Positions 49,184-59,424 are shown, counted from the stretch's first letter. The stretch: 64,000 nt of DNA from an uncultured Eubacteriales bacterium (GCA_934630515.1 CAKTVV010000015.1:15346-79345), one strand, 5' to 3'. Notes: generated from the sequence alone by a model not told the origin. Made by a program: numbers and translations.

Positions 49184-50509
49184 TCAGAAGCCCCGGTTTT
49201 TCAGGTCGCTGACCAGCTCCACATACCACTCACACACGTCAAAGTCCGGGCGGTTGTGGCGGGACATGTCGATCATATCTGCATGGGAGATGCCCTCCGG
49301 AGCGGGGGTGTCCAGCCGGATGCACCGCACACCCCAAGCGGCGGAGGTGACGCTCACCAGACCGTCGTTCTCTCCGTCAAACAGCCCCACGAAATCGTGG
49401 GTGAAGCACAGGGGAAATACACCCCGCAGGGGCTTGTGGATGCAGCTGGCGGTGCTTTGATAGTACACGCCGGGGGCGTCGGGCAGCTCGGCGTTCAATT
49501 GAGCGCACCGGGCGGCGGTCAGGTCGGTCACCGCCGCCAAAAAGTCCGGCGAGCGATCCCCCAGCCGCCGCAGAGCGGCGTTATAGGTGCGGGCGACTCC
49601 ATCCCGGAACCGGGGCGAGACCCTGGACAGCAGCCAGTCGGCGAAGGCGCAGCCCCGGTGGGGCGTATTGATGGTGGTGAGGGACGCCACCAGCGGCGCC
49701 AGCCCCAGCCGGGAGCAGGCGTAGCGGGCGTCCAGCCCGCCCTTGGAGTGGGCGATGAGATTCACCTTGTCGCAGCCGGTGTCGGCGACAATCCTCCGCA
49801 CGGCGGCGGCGATCTCGGCGGCGCTGTCCGCCACGCTCAGGGCGGATTGCTGCCCGCCGTAGTAGACGGTGGCGCCGTTTTGCTCCAGCTGGGCGGGGAT
49901 GCGCCCCCAATAATTGAGATACCGCACATCCCGAAAGAATACCCCGTGGATCAGCACCAGCGGATACCGGGTGGCGCACACCCGCTGCCCGGCACGGCGG
50001 GCGTTGCGGGCGGCACGCTCCTCCTCGGCGTGGACATCAAAATATACCAGCCGCAGGATGTGCCCCAGCACCACCAGATGCACCACCGGGATCCAGCCGC
50101 ACAGCAGCCCCAGCGCCCGCCATTTGGCGCCCAGCACCGGGGCGCAGATATAGACCCGCAGGATGCCGTTCCAGAACACCAGACTGTCGGCGATCAGGCA
50201 CGCCAGCAGCCACCGCCACCATCCGGCGGCGAAGGCGTCCGGCTCCCGCAGCTGCCAGACGACCAGCAGCACCGCCTGCAGTCCGATGGACAGCAGAAAG
50301 GCGGTGAGCAGTGCCGCCCCGCCCAGCTCCGCCCGCCGGGCGAGGGGCAGCCCCCGCCGGCGCCAGACGGGAAACAGGTTCAGCAGCAGAAACACCGCCG
50401 CCGCCCCCGCCGGCAGCCACGGGGACACGCTCCCCGCCAGAACCCCCGCCCCGCAGGCGGTGAGCCCCAGCGCCAACAGCAGCGCTCGCAGCAGATCCTG
50501 TATACGCAT
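49184..50509 (-). CDS. Membrane-bound lipase-like alpha/beta hydrolase
   Basis: A 441-residue protein. The first 155 residues hold five hydrophobic helices; the rest is a lipase domain with LVLIHGVFFRDVRYLNYWGRI, the nucleophile S255 in LIAHSKGGLDARY, INTPHRG, and a His in GISHADMID. It resembles bacterial triacylglycerol/phospholipid lipases with an added membrane module. ATG 50509 follows GGGAGGG; the longer open frame has no ribosome site and covers noncoding DNA. Confidence 0.82.
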   Translation of the reverse strand: MRIQDLLRALLLALGLTACGAGVLAGSVSPWLPAGAAAVFLLLNLFPVWRRRGLPLARRAELGGAALLTAFLLSIGLQAVLLVVWQLREPDAFAAGWWRWLLACLIADSLVFWNGILRVYICAPVLGAKWRALGLLCGWIPVVHLVVLGHILRLVYFDVHAEEERAARNARRAGQRVCATRYPLVLIHGVFFRDVRYLNYWGRIPAQLEQNGATVYYGGQQSALSVADSAAEIAAAVRRIVADTGCDKVNLIAHSKGGLDARYACSRLGLAPLVASLTTINTPHRGCAFADWLLSRVSPRFRDGVARTYNAALRRLGDRSPDFLAAVTDLTAARCAQLNAELPDAPGVYYQSTASCIHKPLRGVFPLCFTHDFVGLFDGENDGLVSVTSAAWGVRCIRLDTPAPEGISHADMIDMSRHNRPDFDVCEWYVELVSDLKNRGF

Positions 50510-50656
50510 GATGTGCCCTCCCGATGGTTCGCCGTTCGGACGGTTCCGTCGGCGGGAATATGAAGCGGTGCGGATGCTCCGCAGCGGTCGTGAAAAGCGG
50601 CATTTTTCCGGTACTTTTGCCGGCGTTTCTGCCAGCTTTCCTGCCGGAGCCTTCGG

Positions 50657-50690
50657 GGCGGCTGCAAGCACAGCGCTTGCAGCCGCCCCG
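50657..50690. terminator. Hairpin between the lipase and glycosidase genes
   Basis: GGGCGGCTGCAAGC pairs with GCTTGCAGCCGCCC around ACAGC. It lies just after the glycosidase stop; no T-run follows. Confidence 0.5.
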
Positions 50691-50701
50691 GGTGAAAATG
50701 C

Positions 50702-53700
50702 TTATGCCTCGGTGACGGTGGGCGGGGTCAGGATGCCCTCCTCCGTCAGCATGTAGTTGTCGTTCCATTCAGCCCCGGTGGTGCGCCATGCGTTGGGACC
50801 GATCCAGCGGGTGGTCTGATCCGCCAGATGGATGGGGCCGAAGCTGTTGCGCCGATGTCCGTACAAGGTCATATCCAGTGTGTGGCTGCCCGCCGCCGGG
50901 TGCCCCAGCGCCGCCGTGTAGGGCGGGAAGATCAACGCCTGCTCGGCGCCGCCGTCCAGCGTGGCGGTCTGCAGCACGCCCCGGTAGCGGGGCGCCGTCA
51001 CGGTCAGGGCGCCGCCATGGGTCTCCAGCGGAATATGATAGGTTACGTTACCGCCGTAGAAGGGCAGCCCCTGCTTGGTGATATCGCCAAAGCGGAGGGT
51101 CTTCGGCAGCGGCACGATCCGGGCGGCGGCGCCCTCCACGGCGACGCCGAATTCACCCAGCAGATACATCCATTCGATGTTGGTGCGCTCGCCGAAGGGG
51201 ATGACCGCCTCCAGCGTGTTCTCGCCTTTATGCAGCCCGGGCAGCGCCACGGTCTGAATGGATTTATCCACATACCAGCCGGTGACGGCGGAGGGAACCG
51301 GCTGCCCGTTCCAGCGCAGCTGTACCTGCTCCGCATCCTCGATCGCCAGCTGCACGGCGGCGCAGTCGATGTCGGAATGCACCGTCACCCGCAGGGACAC
51401 CGAATGGGTGGGGGTCTCCTCGGGAATGACCCAAGGCTGGGGGAAGCTCTGGAACCGCTGCATCCAGCCCAGCTGCTGGCGGCAGGCGTTGTCCAGCCGC
51501 AGGATCTCCTCGGCGGGCTGCCACTCGCCGCCGTCCAGCGCATATTCCGCCCGCTCCAGCAGCAGGACATTGGGCTCGGACAGGGTGTACGGCAGCTCGG
51601 CGGGCAGCGCCAGCGGCGTCCCGGCGGCAGCGGCGGTCTCGGGCGCAGCCGCCTGCCCGGCGCCCGGCTCCAGCCGGAGCAGCAGACTGTCATAGCTGTA
51701 GGCGATCCAGCGGATCTCGGTCTGCCCGTCGGCAGCCGTATAGGGGATGGAGCGGGTCTCGCCGGTCTGAGTGTCGTAGACGGTGGGCTGCCAGTCGCCG
51801 GTCAGCCGGATGGTAACGGTGCGGCTGGCGACGGAATCCTTGTCGGCGGGGGTACGGCCCCGGGACAGGAACAGCCAGCAGGCGTCTCCGTCCTGCCGCA
51901 GCTGATACAGCAGATCGTCCGGGCGGGAGCCGTCCTCCAGCCGCAGCTCCACCAGCCGTACCCCGGCAGCCGCCGCCAGCACCGCCTCCCGTTCGACCGG
52001 TATGCAGACGCTCTGCGCCGCCAGCTTGGCGCCCCGGTCATCGGGGACGGCGTCGGTGAGGGCGGGGGCATCGCCCACGAAGATCAGCGTGCCGCCCGCC
52101 GCCCGGAATGCCTCCAGCCGCTCCAGCGTCGAGCGGCGCAGCGTCTCGCAACCGGGGACGATCACCACGTCATAGTCCATTTTCCCCACCTGCAGGGGGG
52201 CGCCGCCGACGGCGCACTGCTCCGGCAGCAGGGACTCGCTGATAAAGTCGAAATCCAGCGACCCGAACAGCAGCCATTCCGTCAGCTGCAGGAACTCGTG
52301 CTCCAGCCGTCCCCGGGCATCCTGCGTCTGCTCCGTGGGGCCCCAGTGGAGCCAGTAGCTTTCCACCGGATGGATGACGCCGATGCGCACCACCGGCTTG
52401 CCCCGGGTCAGGGCGGTGTTCAGCCGGGCAAAATGATCCTCGATGCGGGGGTATTCCCGCCACCAGGGAGATTGGTAGCTGATGGAGGCGGGATAGTCCC
52501 GCTTCGCCTCGCCCGCCATGGAGACCCAGGACAGATGAGGCACCCGCAGGGTGACGCCCAGCGCCGCCTGCCAGTCGCCGTGGAGCTTATGCCCCCGGAA
52601 ATCGAAATCCCAGTTGGTCACGCCGTACAGCTCGCTGGTCATGCCCTCATAGCCGTACTGATGCACCGCCGACTGCGCCTGCTTGGCGGTGGTGTATTCC
52701 ATATCGCCGCATAGCATATCGATGCCCGGCAGGTCGAATGCCCGGTAGGCACGCATGGTCTCGCCCAGCGAGCCGGTCTGGCTGTGGAGGGTGGGCTCCT
52801 GCATCATATGCCCGGTGAGCGCCAGCCCGTGGCGGCGGCACCAAGCGCCGCAGTTGTCGGCGAAAGCCTCGGTGAACCGCTCGCAGATGTGATCGTGGTA
52901 GCGATACCGCACCCGGGAGGGCTGGCCGTCCGCCCGATCCCAGATCAGCTCCGGAATGCCCGCCAGCACGTCCTCACCGGCGTAGGCGGCGGCAAAGCTC
53001 TCGGGCAGGTCATCCGTCCAGGGCAGGGTCACGTCCGCTTTGTCGGTGGCACGGTGGAGGGCGGATTTCAGGGTGAACTGGGGCTCATCGGTGAAGATGG
53101 AGGGAACGGTCTTGCCGAACTCCCCGGCTACGGTGCGGTTATAGCTCTCATAGGTGATGTCGATGAACCGATCCATCGCCTTTTTGTCCAGTGTGTTCAC
53201 ATAGGTCTGGTTGTTGAACCAGCCGCTTTCGGTGTGCAGCTCCAGATAGGCGTACCATTTCTCATGGGCGGCCGGCTCCTGCTCCCCGATGGTGCGGTAG
53301 TGCAGCAGCCGCCCCTCCTCGTCCAGCTCCACGTCGAAGCAGGCGAGCAGCCGCCCGTTTTCCGCCCGTCCGGCACGGGCGGCGGAGGTCTGCTCCGCCA
53401 GCACCTTGTCGCCGCCGGCATAGGGGGTGGGGGTGAACAGCAGATACCGTGCCCGGTACTGGGGATCCTTGGTGACCAGCCCGCCGGCGGCGCCCGACGG
53501 CCAGCGATCCTCGTCGTAGAGATACGCCAGCTTGTGCTCCGCCTTCGCCTTGTCCACGCAGGAGCGGATCAGGTGCAGAAACTCGTCGCTGAGATACCGG
53601 GTCGCCATGCCGGTGCGCACGTGCATATGCGCTCCGCCGAAGCCCATCCGATACAGGATGTCCAGCTGCCGCAGCAGCTCGTCCTCCTCCAGCTTGCAGT

Positions 53701-53794
53701 TCCACGCCCAGAAGGGTGCGCCCCGGTATTCCGCCGTGGGCTTGCGGAACAGCTCCGGATCCAAACGGGGGGCGTCTTTTTTGGTATATAGCAT
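50702..53794 (-). CDS. Large GH106-like glycoside hydrolase (alpha-L-rhamnosidase type)
   Basis: A 1,030-residue protein without a signal peptide. EYRGAPFWAWNCKLEEDELLRQLDILYRMGFGGAHMHVRTG at the start and SIFTDEPQFT (about residue 236) are the marks of the GH106 / GH2-related clan. LPGIDMLCGDMEYTT, a Rossmann-like part (VVIVPGCETLRRSTLERLEAF), and a C-terminal beta domain (GLHKGENTLEAVIPFGERTNIEWMYLLGEFGV) complete it. The product is likely an intracellular enzyme for plant or host glycans; sugar specificity is not decided. It is divergent from an isomerase/dehydrogenase operon. Confidence 0.75.
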   Translation of the reverse strand: MLYTKKDAPRLDPELFRKPTAEYRGAPFWAWNCKLEEDELLRQLDILYRMGFGGAHMHVRTGMATRYLSDEFLHLIRSCVDKAKAEHKLAYLYDEDRWPSGAAGGLVTKDPQYRARYLLFTPTPYAGGDKVLAEQTSAARAGRAENGRLLACFDVELDEEGRLLHYRTIGEQEPAAHEKWYAYLELHTESGWFNNQTYVNTLDKKAMDRFIDITYESYNRTVAGEFGKTVPSIFTDEPQFTLKSALHRATDKADVTLPWTDDLPESFAAAYAGEDVLAGIPELIWDRADGQPSRVRYRYHDHICERFTEAFADNCGAWCRRHGLALTGHMMQEPTLHSQTGSLGETMRAYRAFDLPGIDMLCGDMEYTTAKQAQSAVHQYGYEGMTSELYGVTNWDFDFRGHKLHGDWQAALGVTLRVPHLSWVSMAGEAKRDYPASISYQSPWWREYPRIEDHFARLNTALTRGKPVVRIGVIHPVESYWLHWGPTEQTQDARGRLEHEFLQLTEWLLFGSLDFDFISESLLPEQCAVGGAPLQVGKMDYDVVIVPGCETLRRSTLERLEAFRAAGGTLIFVGDAPALTDAVPDDRGAKLAAQSVCIPVEREAVLAAAAGVRLVELRLEDGSRPDDLLYQLRQDGDACWLFLSRGRTPADKDSVASRTVTIRLTGDWQPTVYDTQTGETRSIPYTAADGQTEIRWIAYSYDSLLLRLEPGAGQAAAPETAAAAGTPLALPAELPYTLSEPNVLLLERAEYALDGGEWQPAEEILRLDNACRQQLGWMQRFQSFPQPWVIPEETPTHSVSLRVTVHSDIDCAAVQLAIEDAEQVQLRWNGQPVPSAVTGWYVDKSIQTVALPGLHKGENTLEAVIPFGERTNIEWMYLLGEFGVAVEGAAARIVPLPKTLRFGDITKQGLPFYGGNVTYHIPLETHGGALTVTAPRYRGVLQTATLDGGAEQALIFPPYTAALGHPAAGSHTLDMTLYGHRRNSFGPIHLADQTTRWIGPNAWRTTGAEWNDNYMLTEEGILTPPTVTEA

Positions 53795-53799
53795 AAAGT

Positions 53800-54031
53800 G
53801 AAATTCCCCTTTTCTCCGCCGGAGGTACCGGCGGTATTTACAGGAGAATCATACCACACTGTTTGCCAAAAGGGAAGTACTTTTTAACAGGTTTTTCCTG
53901 AAATTATTCCGGATCCGCTGCGGCGGTGAGAAAATGAAAAATCTTACACCGGCAATTCAACTATTTCACTTTATGACTTAAAAAAAGTAAAAAAATCCGG
54001 TGGTTTCGGGCGCTTTTTCCGATTTTTCCTC
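53800..54031. other. Intergenic region between divergent sugar genes
   Basis: No gene. An A/T-rich stretch holds CTATTTCACTTTATGACTT (53960-53978), and TTTCACTTTATG occurs again in inverted orientation over the glycosidase start (53785-53797), so the two could be regulator-binding sites. Unproven. Confidence 0.45.
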
Positions 54032-54060
54032 TTTACATTCCGGGGCGGCTCGGCTATACT
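54032..54060 (+). promoter_or_regulatory. Promoter of the sugar isomerase/dehydrogenase operon
   Basis: TTTACA, 17 bases, TATACT. Confidence 0.75.
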
Positions 54061-54121
54061 TTAGGTGGATGGCGCTCCGGGGGAGCGCCTGCCGATCATG
54101 ACTGGAAAGGATGGAATATCA

Positions 54122-54958
54122 ATGAAACAATTTCCGATTGCGCTGCAATTATACTCGGTACGGGACGCCATGGGCGCCGATTTCGAGGGGACGCTGAAGG
54201 CGGTCGCCGCCATGGGCTATCAGGGCGTCGAGTTTGCCGGGCTGTTCGGGCATTCCGCCGACGAGGTGCGGGCGCTGTGCGAAAAATACAGCCTGACCCC
54301 CATCTCCGCTCATGTGCCGTATAACGATATGGTGGAGGATACCGACAAGACCATGGCGACCTACGCTGCCATCGGCTGCAAATTCATCGCCATCCCGTGG
54401 TATAACTGGAATTTCGGCAACGGCAGCTATCAAAACGAGAGCTACGACGAGTTCATCGCCCATGTGAAGCTGCTGGGCGAGGCGGCGAAGAAGCACGGCA
54501 TGACCCTGCTGTATCATAACCACGATTTCGAGTTCGAGAAAATGGACAACGGCGAGTATCGGCTGGTGAATCTGTATAACGATGTGCCTGCTTCTCTGCT
54601 GGAGACCCAGCTGGATCTGTGCTGGGTGAATGTGGGCGGCGAGAACCCGGCGGCGTTCCTGCGTCGCTATGACGGGCGTACCCCGGTGGTGCATCTTAAG
54701 GATTTCGCCGGGCATAAGTCCGATAAAATGTATGCCCTTATCGGCGTGGACGATGGCGCCCAGTCCGATGAAACGCAGGCGGAGTTTGAGCTGCGTCCGG
54801 TGGGCTACGGCGTGCAGAATGTCCCGGAGATTCTGGCGGCGGCGACTGCTTCCGGCGCCCAGTGGATAGTTGTGGAGCAGGATGAGCCCTCCATGGGCAA
54901 GACCCCGATGGAGTGCGCCGCCCTGTCCCGGGAGTATCTCAAGACTCTGGGGCTGTAA
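54122..54958 (+). CDS. Sugar phosphate isomerase/epimerase (AP endonuclease 2-like TIM barrel)
   Basis: A 278-residue xylose isomerase-like TIM barrel beginning QFPIALQLYSVRDAM. Metal-ligand regions are HNHDFEFEK, LDLCWVNVGGENP and VVHLKDFAG. Such enzymes work beside Gfo/Idh dehydrogenases on keto-sugars or inositols. AAGGATGG precedes the ATG. It opens an operon with two dehydrogenases. Confidence 0.85.
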   Translation: MKQFPIALQLYSVRDAMGADFEGTLKAVAAMGYQGVEFAGLFGHSADEVRALCEKYSLTPISAHVPYNDMVEDTDKTMATYAAIGCKFIAIPWYNWNFGNGSYQNESYDEFIAHVKLLGEAAKKHGMTLLYHNHDFEFEKMDNGEYRLVNLYNDVPASLLETQLDLCWVNVGGENPAAFLRRYDGRTPVVHLKDFAGHKSDKMYALIGVDDGAQSDETQAEFELRPVGYGVQNVPEILAAATASGAQWIVVEQDEPSMGKTPMECAALSREYLKTLGL

Positions 54959-55031
54959 TATTCGGAACCCTTTCCGGCAGCGAGCCGGAGTACGCATACA
55001 TACTATATTGTACTAAACGGAGGTTTGACAC

Positions 55032-56207
55032 ATGGCAAAGAAAAATCTCGGCGATCTGGATGCATTCAAGAGCAACCAGGAGGTCGCCACGGTGGACACC
55101 ACCAAAAAGATGCGGGTGGGCATCATCGGCACCGGCTGGATTGCACACGCACACATTCAGAGCTATCTGAACCAGCCCGATGTGGAGCTGGTGGGCGGCT
55201 GCGATCTGATCCCCGGCAAGGCGGCGGCGTTCTTCAAGCAGTATAATGTGGAGAATGTCAAGACCGACTATAAGGATCACACGGAGTTCCTGGCGGATAA
55301 GAGCCTCAAGCTGGACGCCGTCAGTATCTGCACCTACAACCGCCAGCATGTGAACTGCGCCATCGCTGCGATGGAGGCGGGACTGGATGTGCTGCTGGAG
55401 AAGCCCATGAGCGTCACGCTGGATGAGGCCATCGAGCTGGTACGGGCGGAGAAGCGCACCGGCCGTGTGCTGTCCATCGGCTTCCAGCCCCGTATGGACG
55501 CCAACATGAAGAAGATCAAGGAGATCGTGGAGTCCGGCGAGCTGGGCGACATCTATTACATCCAGACCGGCGGCGGCCGTCGCCGTGGTATCCCCACCCC
55601 CTTCGGCACCTCCTTCATCGAGGACAAGACGGCGGGTCTGGGCGCTCTGGCGGACATCGGCTGCTACTCGCTGGATATGGTGCTCAACGCCATCGGCTAT
55701 CCGAAGCCGCTGACCGTTTCCGGCTACAAGTCCGATTTCTTCGGCAAGGATCCCAACTATGTGGGCTACGGCAAGCATCATGAGTATGCGTCCCTGTTCG
55801 GCGTGGACGATTTCGCTGCGGCGTTCATCCGTCTGGAGGGCGGCATCGTTCTGGACTTCCGTATCTCTTGGGCAATGAACATGGATACCGCCGGCGACAC
55901 CCTCATCCTCGGCACCAAGGGCGGTCTGCGGATCCCCTCCACCGAATGCTGGAACGGCACGGTGGGCGGCCCCATGAAGATCTACCACGAGGTAGCGGGC
56001 AGCCAGGTGGAGACGGAGATCCCGATCATCCCGCAGGAAAAGAGCCTGTTCGACATGAAGATCCGCACCTTCCTGGATGCCAGCAAGAACCACACCCCGG
56101 CGCCGGTGCCCACCAGCCAGATCCTGTACAATCAGGCGATTCTGGACGGTATTGCCCGTTCTGCCCGGGCTGGCAAGGAGCTGGAAATCGAGATCCCCGA
56201 AATCTGA
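55032..56207 (+). CDS. Gfo/Idh/MocA family oxidoreductase 1
   Basis: A 391-residue NAD(P)-dependent dehydrogenase: dinucleotide loop VGIIGTGWIAHAHI at residues 29-42, catalytic lysine in VLLEKPMSVTLDEA, and DIGCYSLDMVLNAIG with the C-terminal half domain. It would oxidise a sugar or polyol. GGAGGTTTGACAC precedes the ATG. It is nearly identical over long stretches to the next gene, with divergence mainly near residues 230-260. Confidence 0.87.
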   Translation: MAKKNLGDLDAFKSNQEVATVDTTKKMRVGIIGTGWIAHAHIQSYLNQPDVELVGGCDLIPGKAAAFFKQYNVENVKTDYKDHTEFLADKSLKLDAVSICTYNRQHVNCAIAAMEAGLDVLLEKPMSVTLDEAIELVRAEKRTGRVLSIGFQPRMDANMKKIKEIVESGELGDIYYIQTGGGRRRGIPTPFGTSFIEDKTAGLGALADIGCYSLDMVLNAIGYPKPLTVSGYKSDFFGKDPNYVGYGKHHEYASLFGVDDFAAAFIRLEGGIVLDFRISWAMNMDTAGDTLILGTKGGLRIPSTECWNGTVGGPMKIYHEVAGSQVETEIPIIPQEKSLFDMKIRTFLDASKNHTPAPVPTSQILYNQAILDGIARSARAGKELEIEIPEI

Positions 56208-56312
56208 GCGTGCTGATGTCCCGCCGGGCTTCGGCTCGGCGGGACAGTTTGTCTGTGTGAGACTGCCTTATATTTAGGTAATATATAAGGAGCAGAAAAA
56301 GGAGTGCGTTTT

Positions 56313-57476
56313 ATGGCGAATAAGAATATCTTGGACGCCTTTAAGGAAAATCAGGAAGGGATCACCGTCGATACCAGCCGCAAGCTGCGTGTCGGAATCA
56401 TCGGCTGCGGCGGCATTGCGCATTCGCATATGAAAAGTTACCTCAACCAGCCGGATGTAGAGATCGTGGCTGGCTGCGACTTGATCCCCGGCCGTGCCAA
56501 GGCGTTTTTCAAGGAGTTTGGCAAGCCGGAGGTCAAGTGCGATTATAAGGATCACACCGAGATGCTGGCGGATAAGAGCCTTAAGCTGGATGTTGTCAGC
56601 GTCTGCACCTACAACCGACAGCATGTCTGCTGCGCCATCGCTGCGATGGAGTCTGGATTGGATGTGCTGCTGGAGAAGCCCATGTGCGTGACCATGGATG
56701 AGGCTGCAGAGCTGCTGAAAGCGGAGAAGCGCACCGGCCGTGTGCTGTCCATCGGCTTCCAGCCCCGTATGGATGCCAATATGAAGAAGATCAAGGAGAT
56801 CGTGGAATCCGGTGAGCTGGGCGACATCTATTACATCCAGACCGGCGGCGGTCGCCGTCACGGCATCCCGTTCTATGCCGAAAGCTTCATCAAGGATGAG
56901 ACGGCGGGTCTGGGTGCGCTGGCGGATATCGGCTGCTACTCGTTGGATATGGTGCTCAACGCCATCGGCTACCCGAAGCCGCTGACCGTCACCGGCTACA
57001 AGTCCGCATTCTTCGGTCAGAATCCGCAGTATTACTACCACGCCGATCCCGGTCTGGCCAAGAAGTTTACGGTGGATGATTTCGCTGCGGCGTTTGTCCG
57101 CTTGGAGGGCGGTATTATCCTCGATTTCCGTATCTCCTGGGCGATGAATATGGATACCTCCGGCGACACCCTGATCCTGGGCACCAAGGGCGGTTTGCGC
57201 ATTCCCTCCACCAATTGCTGGAACGGCACGGTGGGCGGTCCCATGAAGGTCTACCACGAGGTGGCGGGCAGTCAGGTGGAGACGGAGATCCCGATCATCC
57301 CTCAGAAGGAGAGCCTGTTCGACATGAAGATCCGCACCTTTCTGGATGCCAGCAAGAACCACACCCCGGCGCCGGTACCCACCAGCCAGATCCTGTACAA
57401 TCAGGCGATTCTGGACGGTATCGCCCGGTCCGCCAATGCGGGCAAGGAGATCGAGATCGAGATCCCCGAGATCTGA
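56313..57476 (+). CDS. Gfo/Idh/MocA family oxidoreductase 2
   Basis: A 387-residue paralogue: VGIIGCGGIAHSHM, VLLEKPMCVTMDEA and the shared RTGRVLSIGFQPRMDANMKK. Its last 130 residues match the first dehydrogenase almost exactly, in DNA as well as protein. ATG 56313 follows AAAAAGGAG; GTG 56304 lies inside the site. Differences in the substrate-facing loop suggest a distinct but related substrate. Confidence 0.87.
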   Translation: MANKNILDAFKENQEGITVDTSRKLRVGIIGCGGIAHSHMKSYLNQPDVEIVAGCDLIPGRAKAFFKEFGKPEVKCDYKDHTEMLADKSLKLDVVSVCTYNRQHVCCAIAAMESGLDVLLEKPMCVTMDEAAELLKAEKRTGRVLSIGFQPRMDANMKKIKEIVESGELGDIYYIQTGGGRRHGIPFYAESFIKDETAGLGALADIGCYSLDMVLNAIGYPKPLTVTGYKSAFFGQNPQYYYHADPGLAKKFTVDDFAAAFVRLEGGIILDFRISWAMNMDTSGDTLILGTKGGLRIPSTNCWNGTVGGPMKVYHEVAGSQVETEIPIIPQKESLFDMKIRTFLDASKNHTPAPVPTSQILYNQAILDGIARSANAGKEIEIEIPEI

Positions 57477-57500
57477 TCTGCGCATAACGCTTGGCATAAC

Positions 57501-57530
57501 ACAGAGCCGCCGGTTTTCCGGCGGCTCTGT
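57501..57530 (+). terminator. Terminator after the dehydrogenase operon
   Basis: ACAGAGCCGCCGG pairs with CCGGCGGCTCTGT around TTTT, followed by TCGTTT. Confidence 0.85.
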
Positions 57531-57565
57531 TCGTTTAGCGGCTGTGCCGGGCGGACAAGACGAGC

Positions 57566-57594
57566 TTGCATATTGTGTCGAATGGTGCTATGAT
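57566..57594 (+). promoter_or_regulatory. Promoter of the frameshifted membrane gene
   Basis: TTGCAT, 17 bases, TATGAT. Confidence 0.7.
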
Positions 57595-57641
57595 GAAATT
57601 GCTGTGCGGCAGCGAAAGGAACGAAAACGGAGGGGTACGAA

Positions 57642-59194
57642 ATGGCAGGTACGATCGAGGAGCAGCTGAAGGAGCTTTTGGAGCAGAGGGACGGAGCGTC
57701 TGCGGGGCGGGCATCCGCCGCCCGTCCGGCATCGCCGATCCCGCTGGGGCAGCCTGTACAGCCTGTACAGACGGCGCAGCCGGTGCGAAAGGAGCGGGCA
57801 CACAAGCGGATATATATGGTCATGCTTTTGTGGAGCTTGATCGGCGTTGCCTCTCTTGCGCTGCTGGCTGCGCCCACGTTTGCCATCACGGAGATGCCTT
57901 CGACCGTTTATTCGTATAAGAGACCCTCGGGCATCAACTATTCGGGGTATGAGGCGATCGGACTGCTCGGCAGCGCATACTGGCCCGTCGCCTGTGTGAT
58001 GCTGCTGTTGCTGCTGACCTGTGCGGCGATGGTAGTCACCGGCATTCTGCGGTGTATCCTACCGTGCTGGGCCATCTCATGGCGGCGGAGATATATGCGT
58101 ATGGCGGGCTGCTGGCGGTGTTCTGCATCGTCTTAAAGGTCTGCACCGGCGGGCAGGGCCAATCGTTCCGGATATGGCAGGAGGTGCAGTGGCTCGTCGT
58201 GCTGGCGGTGACGGCGTTTTTCATGGCACGCTCTCTGAATGACCGGTACGGCGGCTTTGTCCCCACGCTGAAGCCGACGATCCGTATCGACGGGGATTCC
58301 GTGGTGTACAGAGCGTTCTACGGGAGATATGGGGCGTGGCTGCGGTCGCTTGTCGCCATCGCCGTGGGCGTGACGGTCACCGTATTGGTGGATCGGTTCA
58401 CGGGCTTTTCTGCGGCTGCCGATGCGGAGACCGGTTTTTTTGAAATGAGCACCATGCTGTTTTCGCTGCATGAGAAGGTCAAAGATTTCTCATTCATGTA
58501 TTTTGTTCAGTACGGCTTCACCTGTATGGTGTTCCTGCTTCTCGGCAAGCTGGTGTCACGGCTCACCCAGAACCCCAATGCGGTGAATGAACGGCTGGAA
58601 TCCGTTGTGCTGTATCCGGGAAATGTGGTGCTGATGCTGGGGGTCACCAGCATCGCCTCCATCCCGCCGCTGTCCGGTATGCTGGATGTGTTTGGCTTTT
58701 TCGGCTGGGCTCTGGATACGCTGCTTGCGATCGCAGAGGGCATCATTATCCCGTTCCGGTATGTGGTGGTGCTGCTCATGCTGCTGTTTTTTGTTTTCTG
58801 GATCGCCGTGGTCTGTGTGATGGTGTGCTATGGGTTTATCCGCCTGATCAAAAGCATGCTGGTGTTTGCCGGGTGCCTTCTCGTTTTCGGGGCGCTGCTC
58901 CTGCTTACGAATTCCATTACGGGCGGCGCCTTTGAGCCTGTGGCGAATGCGGTCGAGAGCTGGCTGCGGTCGAATACCTTTGCGAGCAGGACTGTCTGCG
59001 TGGCGTTTGTAGTGCTGATGAACGATTTTCTGGATAGCACCATCGACCGCAAGACCGACGAGCGCATCGACCGGCTGATCGAAAAGCTCAAGGAGCTGTG
59101 GTGGCGGCTCCGGGCGCTTCCGGACAATTGCCGCAGAAAGCGGGCGCTCAGACGGCAGCAGCGGCTGCAGAAGCGGCAGGGTAAAGCAAACTGA
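57642..59194 (+). pseudogene. Polytopic membrane protein broken by one frameshift
   Basis: The first frame (57642-58136) encodes a soluble Pro/Ala/Gln-rich N terminus and two helices, ending MVVTGILR. It then turns into a Trp/Arg-rich run and a stop. The continuation is in the -1 frame from about 58052: VYPTVLGHLMAAEIYAYGGLLAVFCIVLK, then six or more further helices to 59194. Joined, the product would be about 517 residues. No slippery heptamer is visible at the junction (58040-58055), so a single-base indel or sequencing error is likelier than programmed frameshifting. The family is not recognised. Confidence 0.75.
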
Positions 59195-59200
59195 CGGATC

Positions 59201-59238
59201 GATCGCCAAAGGAGCGAAACCGCTCCTTTGGCGATCTT
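59201..59238 (+). terminator. Terminator after the membrane gene
   Basis: GATCGCCAAAGGAGCG pairs with CGCTCCTTTGGCGATC around AAAC, followed by TTTG. Confidence 0.88.
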
Positions 59239-59424
59239 TGTATCTGCGCCGCCGGGCGGCGGCTGGGGTGTTTTCCGGTCGCCTGCCGCTCGCCGGATCG
59301 GATACGCCGCCGGGCAGGTTGCCGCCGGGCATCCTGCGGTTTTCCGGCATCCGGTCGCCTGCCGTCTCCGCTGCGGGCGGAATATCGTCCTAATATAAAA
59401 GAATATCGTCGCATATTATGGTTA
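59239..59424. other. Intergenic region with short direct repeats
   Basis: No gene. GGTCGCCTGCCG and GCCGCCGGGC-type words recur between 59250 and 59370, and GAATATCGTC is repeated at 59380-59389 and 59401-59410 just upstream of the promoter. Confidence 0.5.

Noticed and set aside
58036..58056. Programmed -1 frameshifting in the membrane gene
   Set aside because: No slippery heptamer or downstream pseudoknot could be seen at the junction.
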